From NCBI GenBank assembly GCA_963601185.1, contig CAVCEE010000002.1:112778-176777 (forward strand): a stretch of 64,000 nucleotides of DNA. The letters are read 5' to 3'. Below the pieces are notes generated by a model that did not search any database, was not told where the DNA came from, and worked only from the letters and a program-made list of their open reading frames with translations. Source of the DNA: Limisoma sp963601185 (lineage in GTDB: Bacteria; Bacteroidota; Bacteroidia; Bacteroidales; Muribaculaceae). Below, one piece after another: positions 22,234 through 32,392 of the stretch. Every line of letters begins with the position of its first letter. Position 1 is the first letter of the stretch. Both the position numbers and the translations under genes were made by a program.

Positions 22234-23380
22234 CAGAGAGTGTCGCCGTGTAACGCGAATCCGCATTGACAGGTGTCAACAGAAGTGTGCCGCCGACGAG
22301 CATACCGTCGGCAAATTCGGGCGGCTGGAGCGTGGGCATAAATTGCGCCAGTGCATTGGCATCTTTGTGGTAAAGCACGCTCATTGACGCTTCCCTCTGC
22401 GGATGGACGATGCGGTTGCCCAATGCGGCAGAAACCACACCCATCGTGGTACGCAAGTTAACCTCAACGCAAGGATTTACGCAAAGTGTGCCATCGGCAT
22501 TGCGGTAGACCATCATATCAACTCCCACATACCCTTCATATTCGGGTGGAAGCATCTGTTCAAGGCACTTTGCCACAGACTCCTGCACGGCATCAATCAC
22601 CGATTCGCCGACAAGTGCCGCAATCCTTTTCCGCAAAGTCGCAGTAGATGCCACAACGGCGTGGTCATAGGACATCTGTGGAGTGTTGAAAAACACTGAA
22701 TAGCCGAAAAACTCCGCCTTACCTTGCGCCACATAAAACTCCATCGCAAAATCCTGCACCTTGTCGAGCCACACCTCGCAAAGAAGTGCACTCTGTTTGC
22801 GGATTGCCCCTACAACCCAGGTGCGGTAATGGGAAAATTCCTTCGCCGATGCCCGGCATACTCCCCTGCCACTACTCGACCACGGCATCTTCATCACGAC
22901 ATCGCCAAACTCCCGAACCTTTTGCTCCACCTCGTCTGCCGACTTGCAGAAACGAGGCATCGGCGGGACAGAAATGCCGCTGCGCTCAAGCATTGTAAGC
23001 ATACCCACTGTGGTCTGGCGGCTCGACAACTGCCGCAACCGGTCAAGGAATTCGTCACTGGCGGCGGCTTCCACCCCCATCCACCGAAACTCGTTGCGCA
23101 CCGACCGACTCCAGCCCCAAGGCATCGGCACAAGATTCTCGCCCTTGTAGATGTCTATATCAGCAAGGGCGTTAAGGTTTTCTTTGTTTTGCTGGATAAA
23201 CGCTTCATTTTCTTCCGTAGCAGGAGCAATGATGCGACTGCCATCACCGGCAATCCACATCGGCAACAAAGCCAAGTCGCTACGGAGTTTCCGCGCCAGC
23301 GTAGGCGCAGTGTAATGGTCTACATCTGCCGCAAGGGCAAGGTCGTTTTCGGGATTGAAAAGCAGTACGTTTCCGCCCAT
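22220..23380 (-). CDS. ATP-grasp-like enzyme of unknown specificity
   Basis: The 386-aa protein starts GGNVLLFNPENDLALAADVD and contains an ATP-grasp-like core: VVMKMPWSSSGRGVCRA (lysine and glycine-rich loop, about 180-196) and the metal-binding CVEVNLRTTMG (E..N pair, about 320-330). This suggests carboxylate-amine or -thiol ligase chemistry, but the substrate is unknown. The start at 23380 shares one base with the manA stop (TGATG). It is the last gene in the pcrA-nspC-manA operon. Confidence 0.65.
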   Translation of the reverse strand: MGGNVLLFNPENDLALAADVDHYTAPTLARKLRSDLALLPMWIAGDGSRIIAPATEENEAFIQQNKENLNALADIDIYKGENLVPMPWGWSRSVRNEFRWMGVEAAASDEFLDRLRQLSSRQTTVGMLTMLERSGISVPPMPRFCKSADEVEQKVREFGDVVMKMPWSSSGRGVCRASAKEFSHYRTWVVGAIRKQSALLCEVWLDKVQDFAMEFYVAQGKAEFFGYSVFFNTPQMSYDHAVVASTATLRKRIAALVGESVIDAVQESVAKCLEQMLPPEYEGYVGVDMMVYRNADGTLCVNPCVEVNLRTTMGVVSAALGNRIVHPQREASMSVLYHKDANALAQFMPTLQPPEFADGMLVGGTLLLTPVNADSRYTATLSVTNS

Positions 23381-24381
23381 CAGCCAATCACTACCGAGAT
23401 GATTTCCGCCGGTTCTCCACCAAGCGGAGTGATAGTGGCTTTGTCGGCAGCATAAGGCAGCAGTACCGTTTCGCAAGTGGCAACAGTTTCTTTCGCGCCA
23501 TTGCTGCATTCCACTGCAACTTCGCCAGTGATACAGATAAGTATGCGGAAACTACCGGTCTTGTTCACGTCGACTGTAACAGGATGCTCCACGCGCATCA
23601 GTTCCGCTTCAAACTTGTCGCACCGTTTGATTAATGCAGAGCCATGGCTGTCAAGTTCGAGATGACCTTTATAGTCATCGTATTCGTCATAGTCGAGGGC
23701 ATCGAGGGCAAGGTCAGTGTGGAGTTCACGCTTTTTGCCGTTCTTGTCGATGCGGTCAAAGTCGTAGATGCGGTATGTGATGTCGCTCGACTGCTGGATT
23801 TCCACAATAAAGTTGCCGGCACCGATGCTGTGTACACGTCCGGCTGGAAGATAGAATATGTCGCCGCGACACGGATGGAAGCAGTTGAGTTGCGGCACTA
23901 CGTCGCCACTCTCAATCTGCCGACGGAAGGTGTTTTCATCCGTCTTGTGGGAAAATCCCGAATAGAGGATGGCATTCGGCTCGGCATGTACGATGTACCA
24001 CAACTCCGTCTTGCCTATGCCCTGATGGCGGCGAAGTGCGAAATCGTCATTGGGATGCACCTGGATGGACAAGTCCTTTGCGGCATCGATAAACTTCACC
24101 ATAATCGGGAACATATCGCCATGCTTTGCATAGGTGTCAGAGCCCACGAGTTGCGCGCCGTATTCGTGGAGAAGCGACTTGATGTCGCGGCCGGCATAGA
24201 CGCCGTTGCTCACGACCGACTCCTGTCCGGGCACACCGGTCAGTTCCCAACTCTCACCAATCGAGTCGGGCGCGTCAGCCAACTTCTTCAGTTGTCTGAT
24301 TTTGTCACCGCCCCAAATCACGGTCTTCAAGTTCGGCTTAAACTTCAGTGGGTATATATTCAGCGTTGCATCCATATTCAA
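23380..24381 (-). CDS. manA: Mannose-6-phosphate isomerase, class I
   Basis: Converts fructose 6-phosphate and mannose 6-phosphate, the entry to GDP-mannose and GDP-fucose. The 333-aa cupin-type protein shows KTVIWGGDKI (19-28), SWELTGVPGQ, the zinc-binding SIQVHPNDDFA and TELWYI, and the catalytic GRVHSIGAGNFIVEIQQSSD block. Its start overlaps the nspC stop (ATGA) and its stop overlaps the ATP-grasp gene, so it is translationally coupled on both sides. Confidence 0.9.
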   Translation of the reverse strand: MNMDATLNIYPLKFKPNLKTVIWGGDKIRQLKKLADAPDSIGESWELTGVPGQESVVSNGVYAGRDIKSLLHEYGAQLVGSDTYAKHGDMFPIMVKFIDAAKDLSIQVHPNDDFALRRHQGIGKTELWYIVHAEPNAILYSGFSHKTDENTFRRQIESGDVVPQLNCFHPCRGDIFYLPAGRVHSIGAGNFIVEIQQSSDITYRIYDFDRIDKNGKKRELHTDLALDALDYDEYDDYKGHLELDSHGSALIKRCDKFEAELMRVEHPVTVDVNKTGSFRILICITGEVAVECSNGAKETVATCETVLLPYAADKATITPLGGEPAEIISVVIG

Positions 24382-25529
24382 TCCATTCTGTCGCGATAGT
24401 CTTTGTATGTAAATTCTCTCAATGTTTCCATTTGTCCGTCGGCACGCAGCAGCACCATCGACGGATGGCTGATGCCGTTGAACATGTGTGTTTTGACCGT
24501 AGTATAGTGATTCATGTCTTCAAACGTCAGTATGTCGCCAGCCTTCAACGGCTTATCGAAACTCCAGTCACCGATAAAGTCACCACTCAAGCACGAGTTG
24601 CCGCCAATGCGGTAGGTAGGCTTGCCCTCTGTCGGCTCGTCGAGTGCCTCGGCAATCGCTGGCTTGTAGGGCATCTCGAGGCAGTCGGGCATGTGGCAAG
24701 CAAACGAAGCATCGATGATGGCTGTCTTTGTACCCTGATTCTCGACCACGTCAAGCACCGTTGTCACAAGTTCTCCGGTGCGCCAGGTAAAGGCACTGCC
24801 TGGCTCGAGGATAACCTCAAGATTCGGATAACGGCGACGAAAATCGCTAAGCAGCGCAATCAGATGCTCCACATCGTAGCCCTCGCGCGTCATCAGATGG
24901 CCGCCACCCATATTGACCCATTTCAACAGGGGCAAGAAGCAGCCGAAGCGCGATTCAAAGGCGGCAAGCACCTTTTCGAGGTCGTAGGAAGTAGACTCGC
25001 AAAGGCAGTGGAAATGCAGTCCCTCCAATCCTTCGGGCAACTTGTCACCGAGCACGTCGCGAGTTACGCCGAAACGCGACCCTGGCTTGCAGGGGTTGTA
25101 GAGGTCGGTCTCAATGACTGAGCATTCGGGATTTACCCTCAGTCCGCAACTCACACGGCTGTCGGGATGAGCGGCATTGTACTCGCCCACCAAGTCGCGG
25201 TATTTTTCGTATTGAGCCACTGAATTAAACACCAAATGGCTGCACCCTTCAACAAACTCACGGATAGTGTCGTCGGTGTAGACAGGGCAATAGGCATGCA
25301 CGTCGCTGCCGAGATAGTCGAGCGACAGGCGCATCTCGTTGAGCGAACTTGCGGTAGATGCCTTGCAGTACTCGCCAATGATGCCGAACGTCTTCCACAG
25401 GGCGTTGGCCTTGAAAGCCATGATAATCTTTGCCCCCGAACGTTTCGACACGTCGCTAATCAACTCCAGGTTTCTCCGGAGTTTGTCCTCATGCACGAGG
25501 TAGTATGGTGTTTTAATCTGTGTTGTCAT
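24378..25529 (-). CDS. nspC: Carboxynorspermidine/carboxyspermidine decarboxylase
   Basis: A PLP-dependent fold-III decarboxylase that makes spermidine or norspermidine in the carboxyspermidine route common in Bacteroidetes. The 383-aa protein has the PLP lysine in MAFKANALW (Lys40), the HFHCLCES and MGGGHLMT glycine-loop segments, and DASFACHMPDCLEMPYKP with the substrate-side residues. Length matches NspC (about 380). Its start overlaps the pcrA stop (ATGA). The partner dehydrogenase is not in the window. Confidence 0.93.
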   Translation of the reverse strand: MTTQIKTPYYLVHEDKLRRNLELISDVSKRSGAKIIMAFKANALWKTFGIIGEYCKASTASSLNEMRLSLDYLGSDVHAYCPVYTDDTIREFVEGCSHLVFNSVAQYEKYRDLVGEYNAAHPDSRVSCGLRVNPECSVIETDLYNPCKPGSRFGVTRDVLGDKLPEGLEGLHFHCLCESTSYDLEKVLAAFESRFGCFLPLLKWVNMGGGHLMTREGYDVEHLIALLSDFRRRYPNLEVILEPGSAFTWRTGELVTTVLDVVENQGTKTAIIDASFACHMPDCLEMPYKPAIAEALDEPTEGKPTYRIGGNSCLSGDFIGDWSFDKPLKAGDILTFEDMNHYTTVKTHMFNGISHPSMVLLRADGQMETLREFTYKDYRDRMD

Positions 25530-27829
25530 TCAACAATAGTTATTTTAGCAAATTTTGCGAGAAGCACCTTGACTCCGGTGTTGTCAAACTCCACCGTGAG
25601 TTTTAACTCTGGCACACTGTCGATACCCTTGATTGTGCCTAAGCCAAAGCGCGAGTGGTTTATGCGCATACCCACCGTGTAGTCGGCGTCGGCTGCCGGT
25701 GCTGCTGACGCAGTGGCAGCAACTTTCTTCATCGACAAGAGTCCTTCGGGCTCGGATTTCTTCTCGCGCGGCACAACGTAGGTGCGTGTCTTCGGCGAGA
25801 AATAGTCTGCCGTATGTCCTCGCCTTTCCGACCGTGGCTGATAGCCTATGGAATCCCTGCGTGCCGACACATCGAGCAACGCCGGGTCTATGTCCTTCAG
25901 AAACCGGCTGCTGCTGCACGGCTGCGTAACGCCGTTGATGTAGCGCGACTGGGCATAGGTCATCACACAGTGCTCCTGCGCTCTGGTTATAGCCACATAG
26001 AGCAGCCGCCGCTCTTCTTCAATCTCCGAAATCGAGCCGCCGCCATGCACCGACGGGAAGAGTTCGTCCTCAACGCCAACGATAAACACATTACGAAATT
26101 CCAAGCCCTTGGCAGCGTGTACCGTCATCAGCGTGACCTTCGGCGTGCTACTGTCGTCATCGCTGTCCTGGTCGGTGGCAAGCGACACCTCAGAAAGGAA
26201 GTCACCCATCGACACATGTTCGTCACCAGCCTCGTGCCGCTCGTCGACAAACTGCTTCACAGCATTGAGAAGTTCGCTGAGGTTTTCCTGACGGCTGATG
26301 TTCTCAGGCGTGTTCTCTGTAAGCAGCGACGACAATATGCGCGATGTGGCATAGATTGTCTGCGCCGTTTCAAAAGCGTCTGCGCCCGACAAATCCTTGG
26401 CAATATATTCGCCGACAAGATTTTTAAAATCAGCAAGTTTCCGCGCCGTGCCCGAATTTACATCAATGTTGAAGCCAGCGATATTACCAAGCACATCCCA
26501 CATACTCACGCCATTGACCGTGGCACTGGCACGCACCTTCTGCACCGTTTTGTCGCCGATGCCGCGCGCTGGATAGTTGATGATGCGCCGCAACGCCTCA
26601 TCGTCGTTGGGATTGACCGCCATACGGAAATAGCACAGTGCGTCCTTGATTTCCTTGCGCTGATAGAACGATAGGCCGCCATAGATGCGGTAAGGCACGT
26701 TGCGCTTGCGGAGCGTTTCCTCAAGCAGACGCGACTGGGCGTTGGTGCGGTAGAGGATTGCAAAGTCCGAATAACTGCCGGCCTCGAGCATCTTCATCTC
26801 CACAATGCGGTTTGCCACGATGAAACTCTCCTCATAGTCGGTCAATGCCGAAACCACTGGCACTCTGTCGCCAACGGCATTCTTCGAGAATATCCGCTTG
26901 GGAATCTGATTGTGGTTTTTCTCAATCAGGCTGTTTGCCACATTGAGGATTGTCTGCGTGGAACGATAGTTCTGTTCCAACTTGAATGTCTTCAGTCCAG
27001 GATAGTACTTTTCCAGTTTCAGAATATTCTGGATGTCGGCGCCGCGGAAGGAATAGATGCTCTGAGCATCGTCGCCAACCACACACACCTTGCGGCTCTC
27101 CCTGCTCAACTGCTGCACGACAAGATGCTGCGAGAAGTTGGTGTCCTGATACTCGTCGACAAGAATGTATTGGAAGAATCCCTGATATTTTTGCAAGACG
27201 TCGGGATTGTCGCGAAACAAGATATTGGTATAGAACAGGATGTCGTCGAAATCCATTGCACCACTGTGGCGGCAGCGTTCCCAGTAGCGGCGGTACACCT
27301 CGCCAAGCATCGGACGGCCGAGGTAGTTGTCGCGCTTCCACAGGTCGGTATCGGCAAGATAGTCCGCAGGACTGAAAAGCGAGTTTTTTGCGTTGGAGAT
27401 TGTTGAGGCGACAGAGTTGACCGGATAAGCCTTGGCGTCGAGTTCCATCTCCTTTATTATCTGCTTGATTGCCGACTTGGTGTCGGCGGCATCGTAGATA
27501 GTGAAGTTCGGCGGAAAGCCTATGCGGTCGGCATTGAAGTGCAGTATTTTCAGGAACATGGAGTGGAATGTGCCCATCCACAACTTGCGCGACTGCTCCT
27601 CGCCTATCAGCACGCCAATACGCTCACGCATCTCGCGTGCCGCCTTATTGGTAAAGGTCAGGGCAAGGATGCGCCGAGGGTCGTAGCCGTTCGCCACCAG
27701 ATATGCAATTTTGTTGGTAAGTACGCGCGTCTTACCAGACCCAGCGCCGGCAATCACCAGCGACGGACCTCCGTCATAGCGCACAGCCTCCAACTGCTGT
27801 TCGTTCAAATCCTGTAAATATTCCTCCAA
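25526..27829 (-). CDS. pcrA: UvrD/PcrA-family 3'-5' DNA helicase
   Basis: The 767-aa superfamily-1A helicase has Walker A AGAGSGKT (27-34), TFTNKAAREM, VDEYQDTN (Walker B), GDDAQSIYSFRGA, VTLMTVHAAKGLEF and VAITRAQE motifs. The C-terminus ends in the tudor-like segment GMRINHSRFGLGTIKGID that binds RNA polymerase in PcrA/UvrD. It acts in nucleotide excision repair and in removing blocked forks. It is the first gene of a coupled four-gene operon. Confidence 0.95.
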   Translation of the reverse strand: MEEYLQDLNEQQLEAVRYDGGPSLVIAGAGSGKTRVLTNKIAYLVANGYDPRRILALTFTNKAAREMRERIGVLIGEEQSRKLWMGTFHSMFLKILHFNADRIGFPPNFTIYDAADTKSAIKQIIKEMELDAKAYPVNSVASTISNAKNSLFSPADYLADTDLWKRDNYLGRPMLGEVYRRYWERCRHSGAMDFDDILFYTNILFRDNPDVLQKYQGFFQYILVDEYQDTNFSQHLVVQQLSRESRKVCVVGDDAQSIYSFRGADIQNILKLEKYYPGLKTFKLEQNYRSTQTILNVANSLIEKNHNQIPKRIFSKNAVGDRVPVVSALTDYEESFIVANRIVEMKMLEAGSYSDFAILYRTNAQSRLLEETLRKRNVPYRIYGGLSFYQRKEIKDALCYFRMAVNPNDDEALRRIINYPARGIGDKTVQKVRASATVNGVSMWDVLGNIAGFNIDVNSGTARKLADFKNLVGEYIAKDLSGADAFETAQTIYATSRILSSLLTENTPENISRQENLSELLNAVKQFVDERHEAGDEHVSMGDFLSEVSLATDQDSDDDSSTPKVTLMTVHAAKGLEFRNVFIVGVEDELFPSVHGGGSISEIEEERRLLYVAITRAQEHCVMTYAQSRYINGVTQPCSSSRFLKDIDPALLDVSARRDSIGYQPRSERRGHTADYFSPKTRTYVVPREKKSEPEGLLSMKKVAATASAAPAADADYTVGMRINHSRFGLGTIKGIDSVPELKLTVEFDNTGVKVLLAKFAKITIVE

Positions 27830-27857
27830 TGCTTACGTCTTGTCGTTTTGCAAAACA

Positions 27858-27888
27858 CAAAGGTAGTGCAAACCCCTGAATTGAGAAA
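27858..27888 (-). promoter_or_regulatory. Promoter of pcrA-nspC-manA operon
   Basis: On the minus strand TTTC (27885-27888), 19 bp, TACCTTTG (27858-27865). The start site near 27851 gives a 22-nt leader before the pcrA ATG. The rest of the 27889-28026 stretch shows no gene. Confidence 0.65.
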
Positions 27889-28026
27889 ATCAATGACTGA
27901 TTATTTGGCTCACCCCACCCATATTTGAGCAATTTGACAAAAATTTCCACCCAACGGCAAAGATAGCCTAAATAATCTCAAACAAATCAGCCAACATCAT
28001 AACGACGTGGTAGGCTATATGAAAAG

Positions 28027-28058
28027 GAAAATCCCGGCACACGAGTGTCAGGATTTTT
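28027..28058 (-). terminator. Terminator of the glpACB operon
   Basis: A hairpin pairing aaaatcc...gcac with gtg...ggatttt around an acga loop, with small internal mismatches. T-rich tracts flank it on both strands. It lies between glpC and the pcrA promoter. A second weak hairpin (gaaaatcc/ggatttcc) at about 28173-28194 is directly after the glpC stop. Confidence 0.5.
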
Positions 28059-28206
28059 CGTTTTTCAAAGAGGGGGTATCACTACTTTCCTTTTGAGAGA
28101 TTGATATTATTTATATAAGCCCTATTCTAAATAACCTTATGAAAAACACAATATTATATCGTTTACAGTTGCGAAAATCCCCGAAAGGATTTCCCTGCTA
28201 TAGGTA

Positions 28207-29463
28207 TCACTTGTTGAGTTTTGCCGTTGCTTCAAGGTCGAGTGCGCGAGCAAGGATGGAAATCGGATGCTCCACCTTCGACGGTGTCGACATCTCAATC
28301 TGCCATTTACATGTTTCGCAGTCGGTTGCCACAACATCGGCATTGGCCTTGGCAATCTCCTCAAAGAGCGATGCGCCGATACCCTGCGATGTCGGATAGT
28401 TCTCTTTCTTGAAACCGTATGTACCGGCGATGCCGCAGCACTGCGAAGGCAGCACGGTGAGTTCCAGCCCTGGGATGTTGCGCAGCAGGTCGATTGAATA
28501 GTACGACCAGCCGAGTTTCTCCATATGGCAAGGTGTGTGGTAGGCGGCTTTCAGACGAAAATCGCTGCGGAACTTGAGTTTCGCGCCGTTCTCGATTGCA
28601 GTATGCACAAAACGTGTTGCCAAGTTTATCTGGTCGCGCACGTCGGCATTGTCCACGCCAAGGAGGTGTGGATACTCGTCGCGCATCGTGAAGATGCACG
28701 TCGATGATGCGCCAACCACCTGACGGCCGTCTTCCTTGACCGACTTGCGGATTGATGATGTGTTGAGTTGTGCCTGTTTGCGTGCCTGGTCAATAACACC
28801 ATTGGAAATCAGAGCCACACCGCAGCATTTTTCCTCGTCAAGCAGGTGTACTCCGTAGCCCAAAGCGTTTGCCACAGCGACAAAGTCCTTGCCCAGTTGA
28901 GGATAGTTGTAGTTGATGTAGCAGCCGTGGAAGAAACTGATATGCTTCCTATAGGCATCCTGACTCGCCTCAGCATTGCGGCGGAACCAAGTCTCAAACT
29001 TCTGTCCAGAGTATTTTGGGAACGTACGATGACCGTCGATTTTGAGCACGCTATCCATAATCATCTTCGTAGGCTTCAATCCCAGAGCGAAGTTGGTCAG
29101 TGGAGCAACCATCGTTGCCATAGAGCCAACAAGGTCGGTGTTGGCAAGCATCCAGTCGCGGAGTTTCGGACGACGCTTGCTGTATTTAATGCGTGCCGAC
29201 TGGATGATGTCGCCAATCTTCACGTTCGACGGACAAGCCACCTCGCAGCGCTTGCAGTTAAGGCAATACTTGAGCGACTCATCGAAAAACTCGCCTCTCT
29301 TCAGGCGGAGGCGCTCGCCGTCAGGTCCTGCCTGCTTCGGTCCCGGATAGTTAGGATTGACCGGCACGACAGGGCAATATACGGTGCAGACAGTACATTT
29401 GAGACACTGCTCAAAGTTGTTTGCGGAAATATTTTTATCTTGTAAGTTATTCATCTTTTCCAT
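28207..29463 (-). CDS. glpC: Anaerobic glycerol-3-phosphate dehydrogenase subunit C
   Basis: GlpC is the membrane-associated iron-sulfur subunit that passes electrons from GlpAB to quinones. The 418-aa protein has two [4Fe-4S] motifs, CLKCTVCTVYCPV (about 20-32) and CLNCKRCEVACPS (about 67-79), and two CCG domains (EKCCGVAL and SQCCGIAGTYG) typical of heterodisulfide-reductase-like electron carriers. It starts 4 nt after glpB and closes the operon. Confidence 0.93.
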   Translation of the reverse strand: MEKMNNLQDKNISANNFEQCLKCTVCTVYCPVVPVNPNYPGPKQAGPDGERLRLKRGEFFDESLKYCLNCKRCEVACPSNVKIGDIIQSARIKYSKRRPKLRDWMLANTDLVGSMATMVAPLTNFALGLKPTKMIMDSVLKIDGHRTFPKYSGQKFETWFRRNAEASQDAYRKHISFFHGCYINYNYPQLGKDFVAVANALGYGVHLLDEEKCCGVALISNGVIDQARKQAQLNTSSIRKSVKEDGRQVVGASSTCIFTMRDEYPHLLGVDNADVRDQINLATRFVHTAIENGAKLKFRSDFRLKAAYHTPCHMEKLGWSYYSIDLLRNIPGLELTVLPSQCCGIAGTYGFKKENYPTSQGIGASLFEEIAKANADVVATDCETCKWQIEMSTPSKVEHPISILARALDLEATAKLNK

Positions 29464-29467
29464 ACGA

Positions 29468-30703
29468 TTATTTCAGATTGTCGGCAACAAACAAGGCTGA
29501 GAGAAGAGCCACACCTGCCCCACTGCCTTCGTAGAGAGCGTTGTATCCGCTAAGCACCGACCCGGCAGCATAGAGGTTGGCTATGGCCTCGCCATCTTTT
29601 TTCACTCTAAAATGATCGTCGGTAGTCACACCGAAGGTCTGATAGTTCTGCTTGTTGAAGAACTGACGGTCGCACCAGTTGGCGCGATCCTTGTCGTAGT
29701 CAACATCGAGACCGAACACCGGCTCGATCACTTCGGCAGAATGAGCCACCAAGCCGTTGCTGAAGAAACTGCCAGTGGTCAGGATATAGTTGTCGGCAAC
29801 GAGACCGTTTTCTGCATGGTTTATCGTGTAGACAGCCTTGACCTTCGATCCAGAGAACTCGCCACGCACAACACTGTCGCCGAGCATATACACGCCACCG
29901 AGGCGTTCAAACTCACGGCGCAGTTGCTGCTGGGTGCGTATTCCTGACACGGAAGGTGGCATTGTCGGCACCAAGACAGCAGAAGGCACTTCTTTCCTCA
30001 GCGCTTTCACAAGTTTCTGGGAAGACAGTCCAACTACAGCCGGCAATACCACCGCATCAACCCCAATAGAGTAATTTTTAAGTATGGTCAATAACTGATT
30101 ATGTATGTTTTCTTTGTCGATTACGCGGGCAATGTTGGTTGCTCGCATCTCGGTAGGACTCTTGCGCAAACGTGCCACCTCGTCGATGTCAATCAGTTCC
30201 TGCTTGCACTGTGCGCCAGCAGCCTCCAAGGCATCGGTCACGAATTTCATATTGAAATCGAGGAAACCGGCAATGTTGGCAACAACCACCTTCTTGCCCT
30301 TGAAAGCATCTACGCCGTCGAAGCGGTTGAAATCAGCAAGCGATAGCCATGCCGACTTCATAGTGCCCATCGGAGTGAGACGGTAGGCATTTTTCGTTGC
30401 CTCCCCTTCCACATCCACCCCGCTGTCGGCGAGCAGTTGCTTCGCCTCATCGGCATACTTTTGGAACTCTGCGCCAAGTTTTCTATAAGGGTGTGTGACT
30501 TCAAGATTAGCCACAGCCTCTACAGGATTCTCCACCGCCGTGCCGTCGGGCAGACGATTGAGCAGTTCAAACGAGCCGGAGAAGAAATGCAATGCGCTCT
30601 GTCCAGCGGAAACGATGGCGCACTTCACGCCTTTCTGCTGCAAGCGGATGCCGCAAGCCAATCCACTGAGCCCGCCGCCAATAATTACTGTATCGAATTT
30701 CAT
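29468..30703 (-). CDS. glpB: Anaerobic glycerol-3-phosphate dehydrogenase subunit B
   Basis: The 411-aa FAD protein begins FDTVIIGGGLSGLACGIRLQ, a dinucleotide-binding motif (GGGLSG, 8-13), and ends with the FAD-binding LYAAGSVLSGYNALYEGSGA. It is the GlpB-type partner that lets GlpA work with GlpC under anaerobic conditions. Start overlaps glpA stop (ATGA). Confidence 0.92.
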   Translation of the reverse strand: MKFDTVIIGGGLSGLACGIRLQQKGVKCAIVSAGQSALHFFSGSFELLNRLPDGTAVENPVEAVANLEVTHPYRKLGAEFQKYADEAKQLLADSGVDVEGEATKNAYRLTPMGTMKSAWLSLADFNRFDGVDAFKGKKVVVANIAGFLDFNMKFVTDALEAAGAQCKQELIDIDEVARLRKSPTEMRATNIARVIDKENIHNQLLTILKNYSIGVDAVVLPAVVGLSSQKLVKALRKEVPSAVLVPTMPPSVSGIRTQQQLRREFERLGGVYMLGDSVVRGEFSGSKVKAVYTINHAENGLVADNYILTTGSFFSNGLVAHSAEVIEPVFGLDVDYDKDRANWCDRQFFNKQNYQTFGVTTDDHFRVKKDGEAIANLYAAGSVLSGYNALYEGSGAGVALLSALFVADNLK

Positions 30704-32316
30704 TTTTCTACCTCCTCGTTAAGTTTCATATCGCAAACTCCACCATAGAGCCATTGTGTAAACTCGTTTTCTCGCAAGGCATCGCCCCATGCCACTGGAT
30801 AGACACCTTTCCAACGCTCATTGAGGAACGTTGCAAGGTCTGCCTTAGCCTTCTTTGCGCAGTTGTGAGCCTCACCGAGAAGTCCGGCAGCGCGGCATGC
30901 GCAAAGTTCGCCTTGACAAGTACCCATACCCACGCGGGTACGGCGGCGAAGGTCAATCATATTGGTCACATGCAGTTCGTTGAGAGCATAGTTAACCTCG
31001 CCAACCGAAACATCCTCACACTCGCAGACAAGCGAGTTGTCGTAAGGATTGTCCGACGAAATTTTTGCGGCGAGTTCGCCGTGACGGTGGTATGCAGACT
31101 TTTGGGCAGCGCCCATATCGAAAGTCTTGCTCTCCGTCTTGACCGATGGACGCGAGCCCGGCAGCGGCAGTTCGCTCGTGACGCATTTCTTGTCCACTCC
31201 GAGTTTCTTGCAAGCCAGGTCGGCAGCCCATTCCGCCATCAGGCGGTAGGTCATCAACTTTCCGCCAGTGATTGTAGCAAAGCCCGGCACGCCGTCGCGC
31301 GTCTCGTGGTCGAGAAGCACGATGCCGCGACTGATATTGCGACCAGAAGGGTCGTCATCGCTTGCCACCAGCGGACGCACGCCGGCATAGGCGCGAAGGA
31401 TGCGTGTCGAAGCCAGTGCCGGAGCGAGTTTCTCGCCCTCTGTGAGGAGCACATCCACCTCGTCGGCAGTTACACGCATATCGTCAACCTCGTCAAAGCC
31501 CACACGGCTCGATGTCGTACCGATAAGGCAGATGGTGTCGCCAGGCACGAGGATATCGGCATTGGCTGGCTTGCGGCAACGGTTGAGCACAATATTGTTT
31601 ACACGGTGTCCGAAAATCAGCAACGAGCCCTTGGCTGGGAACATACCCACCTTCACCCCTGCCAAAGCAGCGATGTTGTGACCCCAGATGCCGGCAGCGT
31701 TGATGGTCAGTGGAGCGTAATAGTTTTTCTTTTCCTTAGTCTTATGGTCGAAAACCTCAACGCCAATCACACGGTTCTGCTCCTTGATAACCGACAGGAC
31801 TTCATGATAGACGAGGATGTGTGCGCCGTGCGCCTTTGCATCAATGACGTTGGCAAGCGTAAGGCGGAACGGGTCAACAGATCCGTCGGGCACTTTCACT
31901 GCGCCGACAATCGAAGGATTGACCGAAGGCTCCATGCGTTTCGCCAATTCCGGGTCGATGATTTCCGCATTTATCCCAGCCGCCTTGCACGATTCCACAA
32001 AAGTGGACTGATAAGCCAAGTCGTCCTCAGGCAACGTGATAAACAAGCCATCGTTTTCCTCAACGCAATGGCTTGCAATCTTACGCAAAATCATATTTTC
32101 CTTGATGCATTCCGAAGCCGACTCCTTGTCGGTCACCGCATAGCGAGCACCGCTGTGCAGCAGTCCGTGGTTGCGACCAGTCGCTCCTGTCGCCAAGTCA
32201 AAGCGCTCCAGAAGCAGGACGCGCAGACCGCGCAGCGAGCAGTCTCTCGCCGTGCCGGCACCAGTGGCTCCACCTCCTATGACAATGACGTCATATTCGT
32301 TTTCTTTATTTACCAT
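30700..32316 (-). CDS. glpA: Anaerobic glycerol-3-phosphate dehydrogenase subunit A
   Basis: GlpA oxidises glycerol 3-phosphate to dihydroxyacetone phosphate. The 538-aa protein has the FAD loop VIGGGATGAGTARDCSLRG (about 12-30), LLERFDLATGATGRNHGLLH, and a C-terminal BFD-like [2Fe-2S] domain with CECEDVS (about 435) and GMGTCQGELCACR (about 465-477). It is the first gene of the glpACB operon, behind a promoter at 32393-32423 and facing a DeoR-type regulator. No glycerol kinase or transporter is in the window. Confidence 0.94.
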   Translation of the reverse strand: MVNKENEYDVIVIGGGATGAGTARDCSLRGLRVLLLERFDLATGATGRNHGLLHSGARYAVTDKESASECIKENMILRKIASHCVEENDGLFITLPEDDLAYQSTFVESCKAAGINAEIIDPELAKRMEPSVNPSIVGAVKVPDGSVDPFRLTLANVIDAKAHGAHILVYHEVLSVIKEQNRVIGVEVFDHKTKEKKNYYAPLTINAAGIWGHNIAALAGVKVGMFPAKGSLLIFGHRVNNIVLNRCRKPANADILVPGDTICLIGTTSSRVGFDEVDDMRVTADEVDVLLTEGEKLAPALASTRILRAYAGVRPLVASDDDPSGRNISRGIVLLDHETRDGVPGFATITGGKLMTYRLMAEWAADLACKKLGVDKKCVTSELPLPGSRPSVKTESKTFDMGAAQKSAYHRHGELAAKISSDNPYDNSLVCECEDVSVGEVNYALNELHVTNMIDLRRRTRVGMGTCQGELCACRAAGLLGEAHNCAKKAKADLATFLNERWKGVYPVAWGDALRENEFTQWLYGGVCDMKLNEEVEK

Positions 32317-32392
32317 GTCTATATAACTAACGAAGTATCAAAACTAAAACTCAATGGTTCGGTTATAAAACCTTTTATGTTTCATTTCGGAG

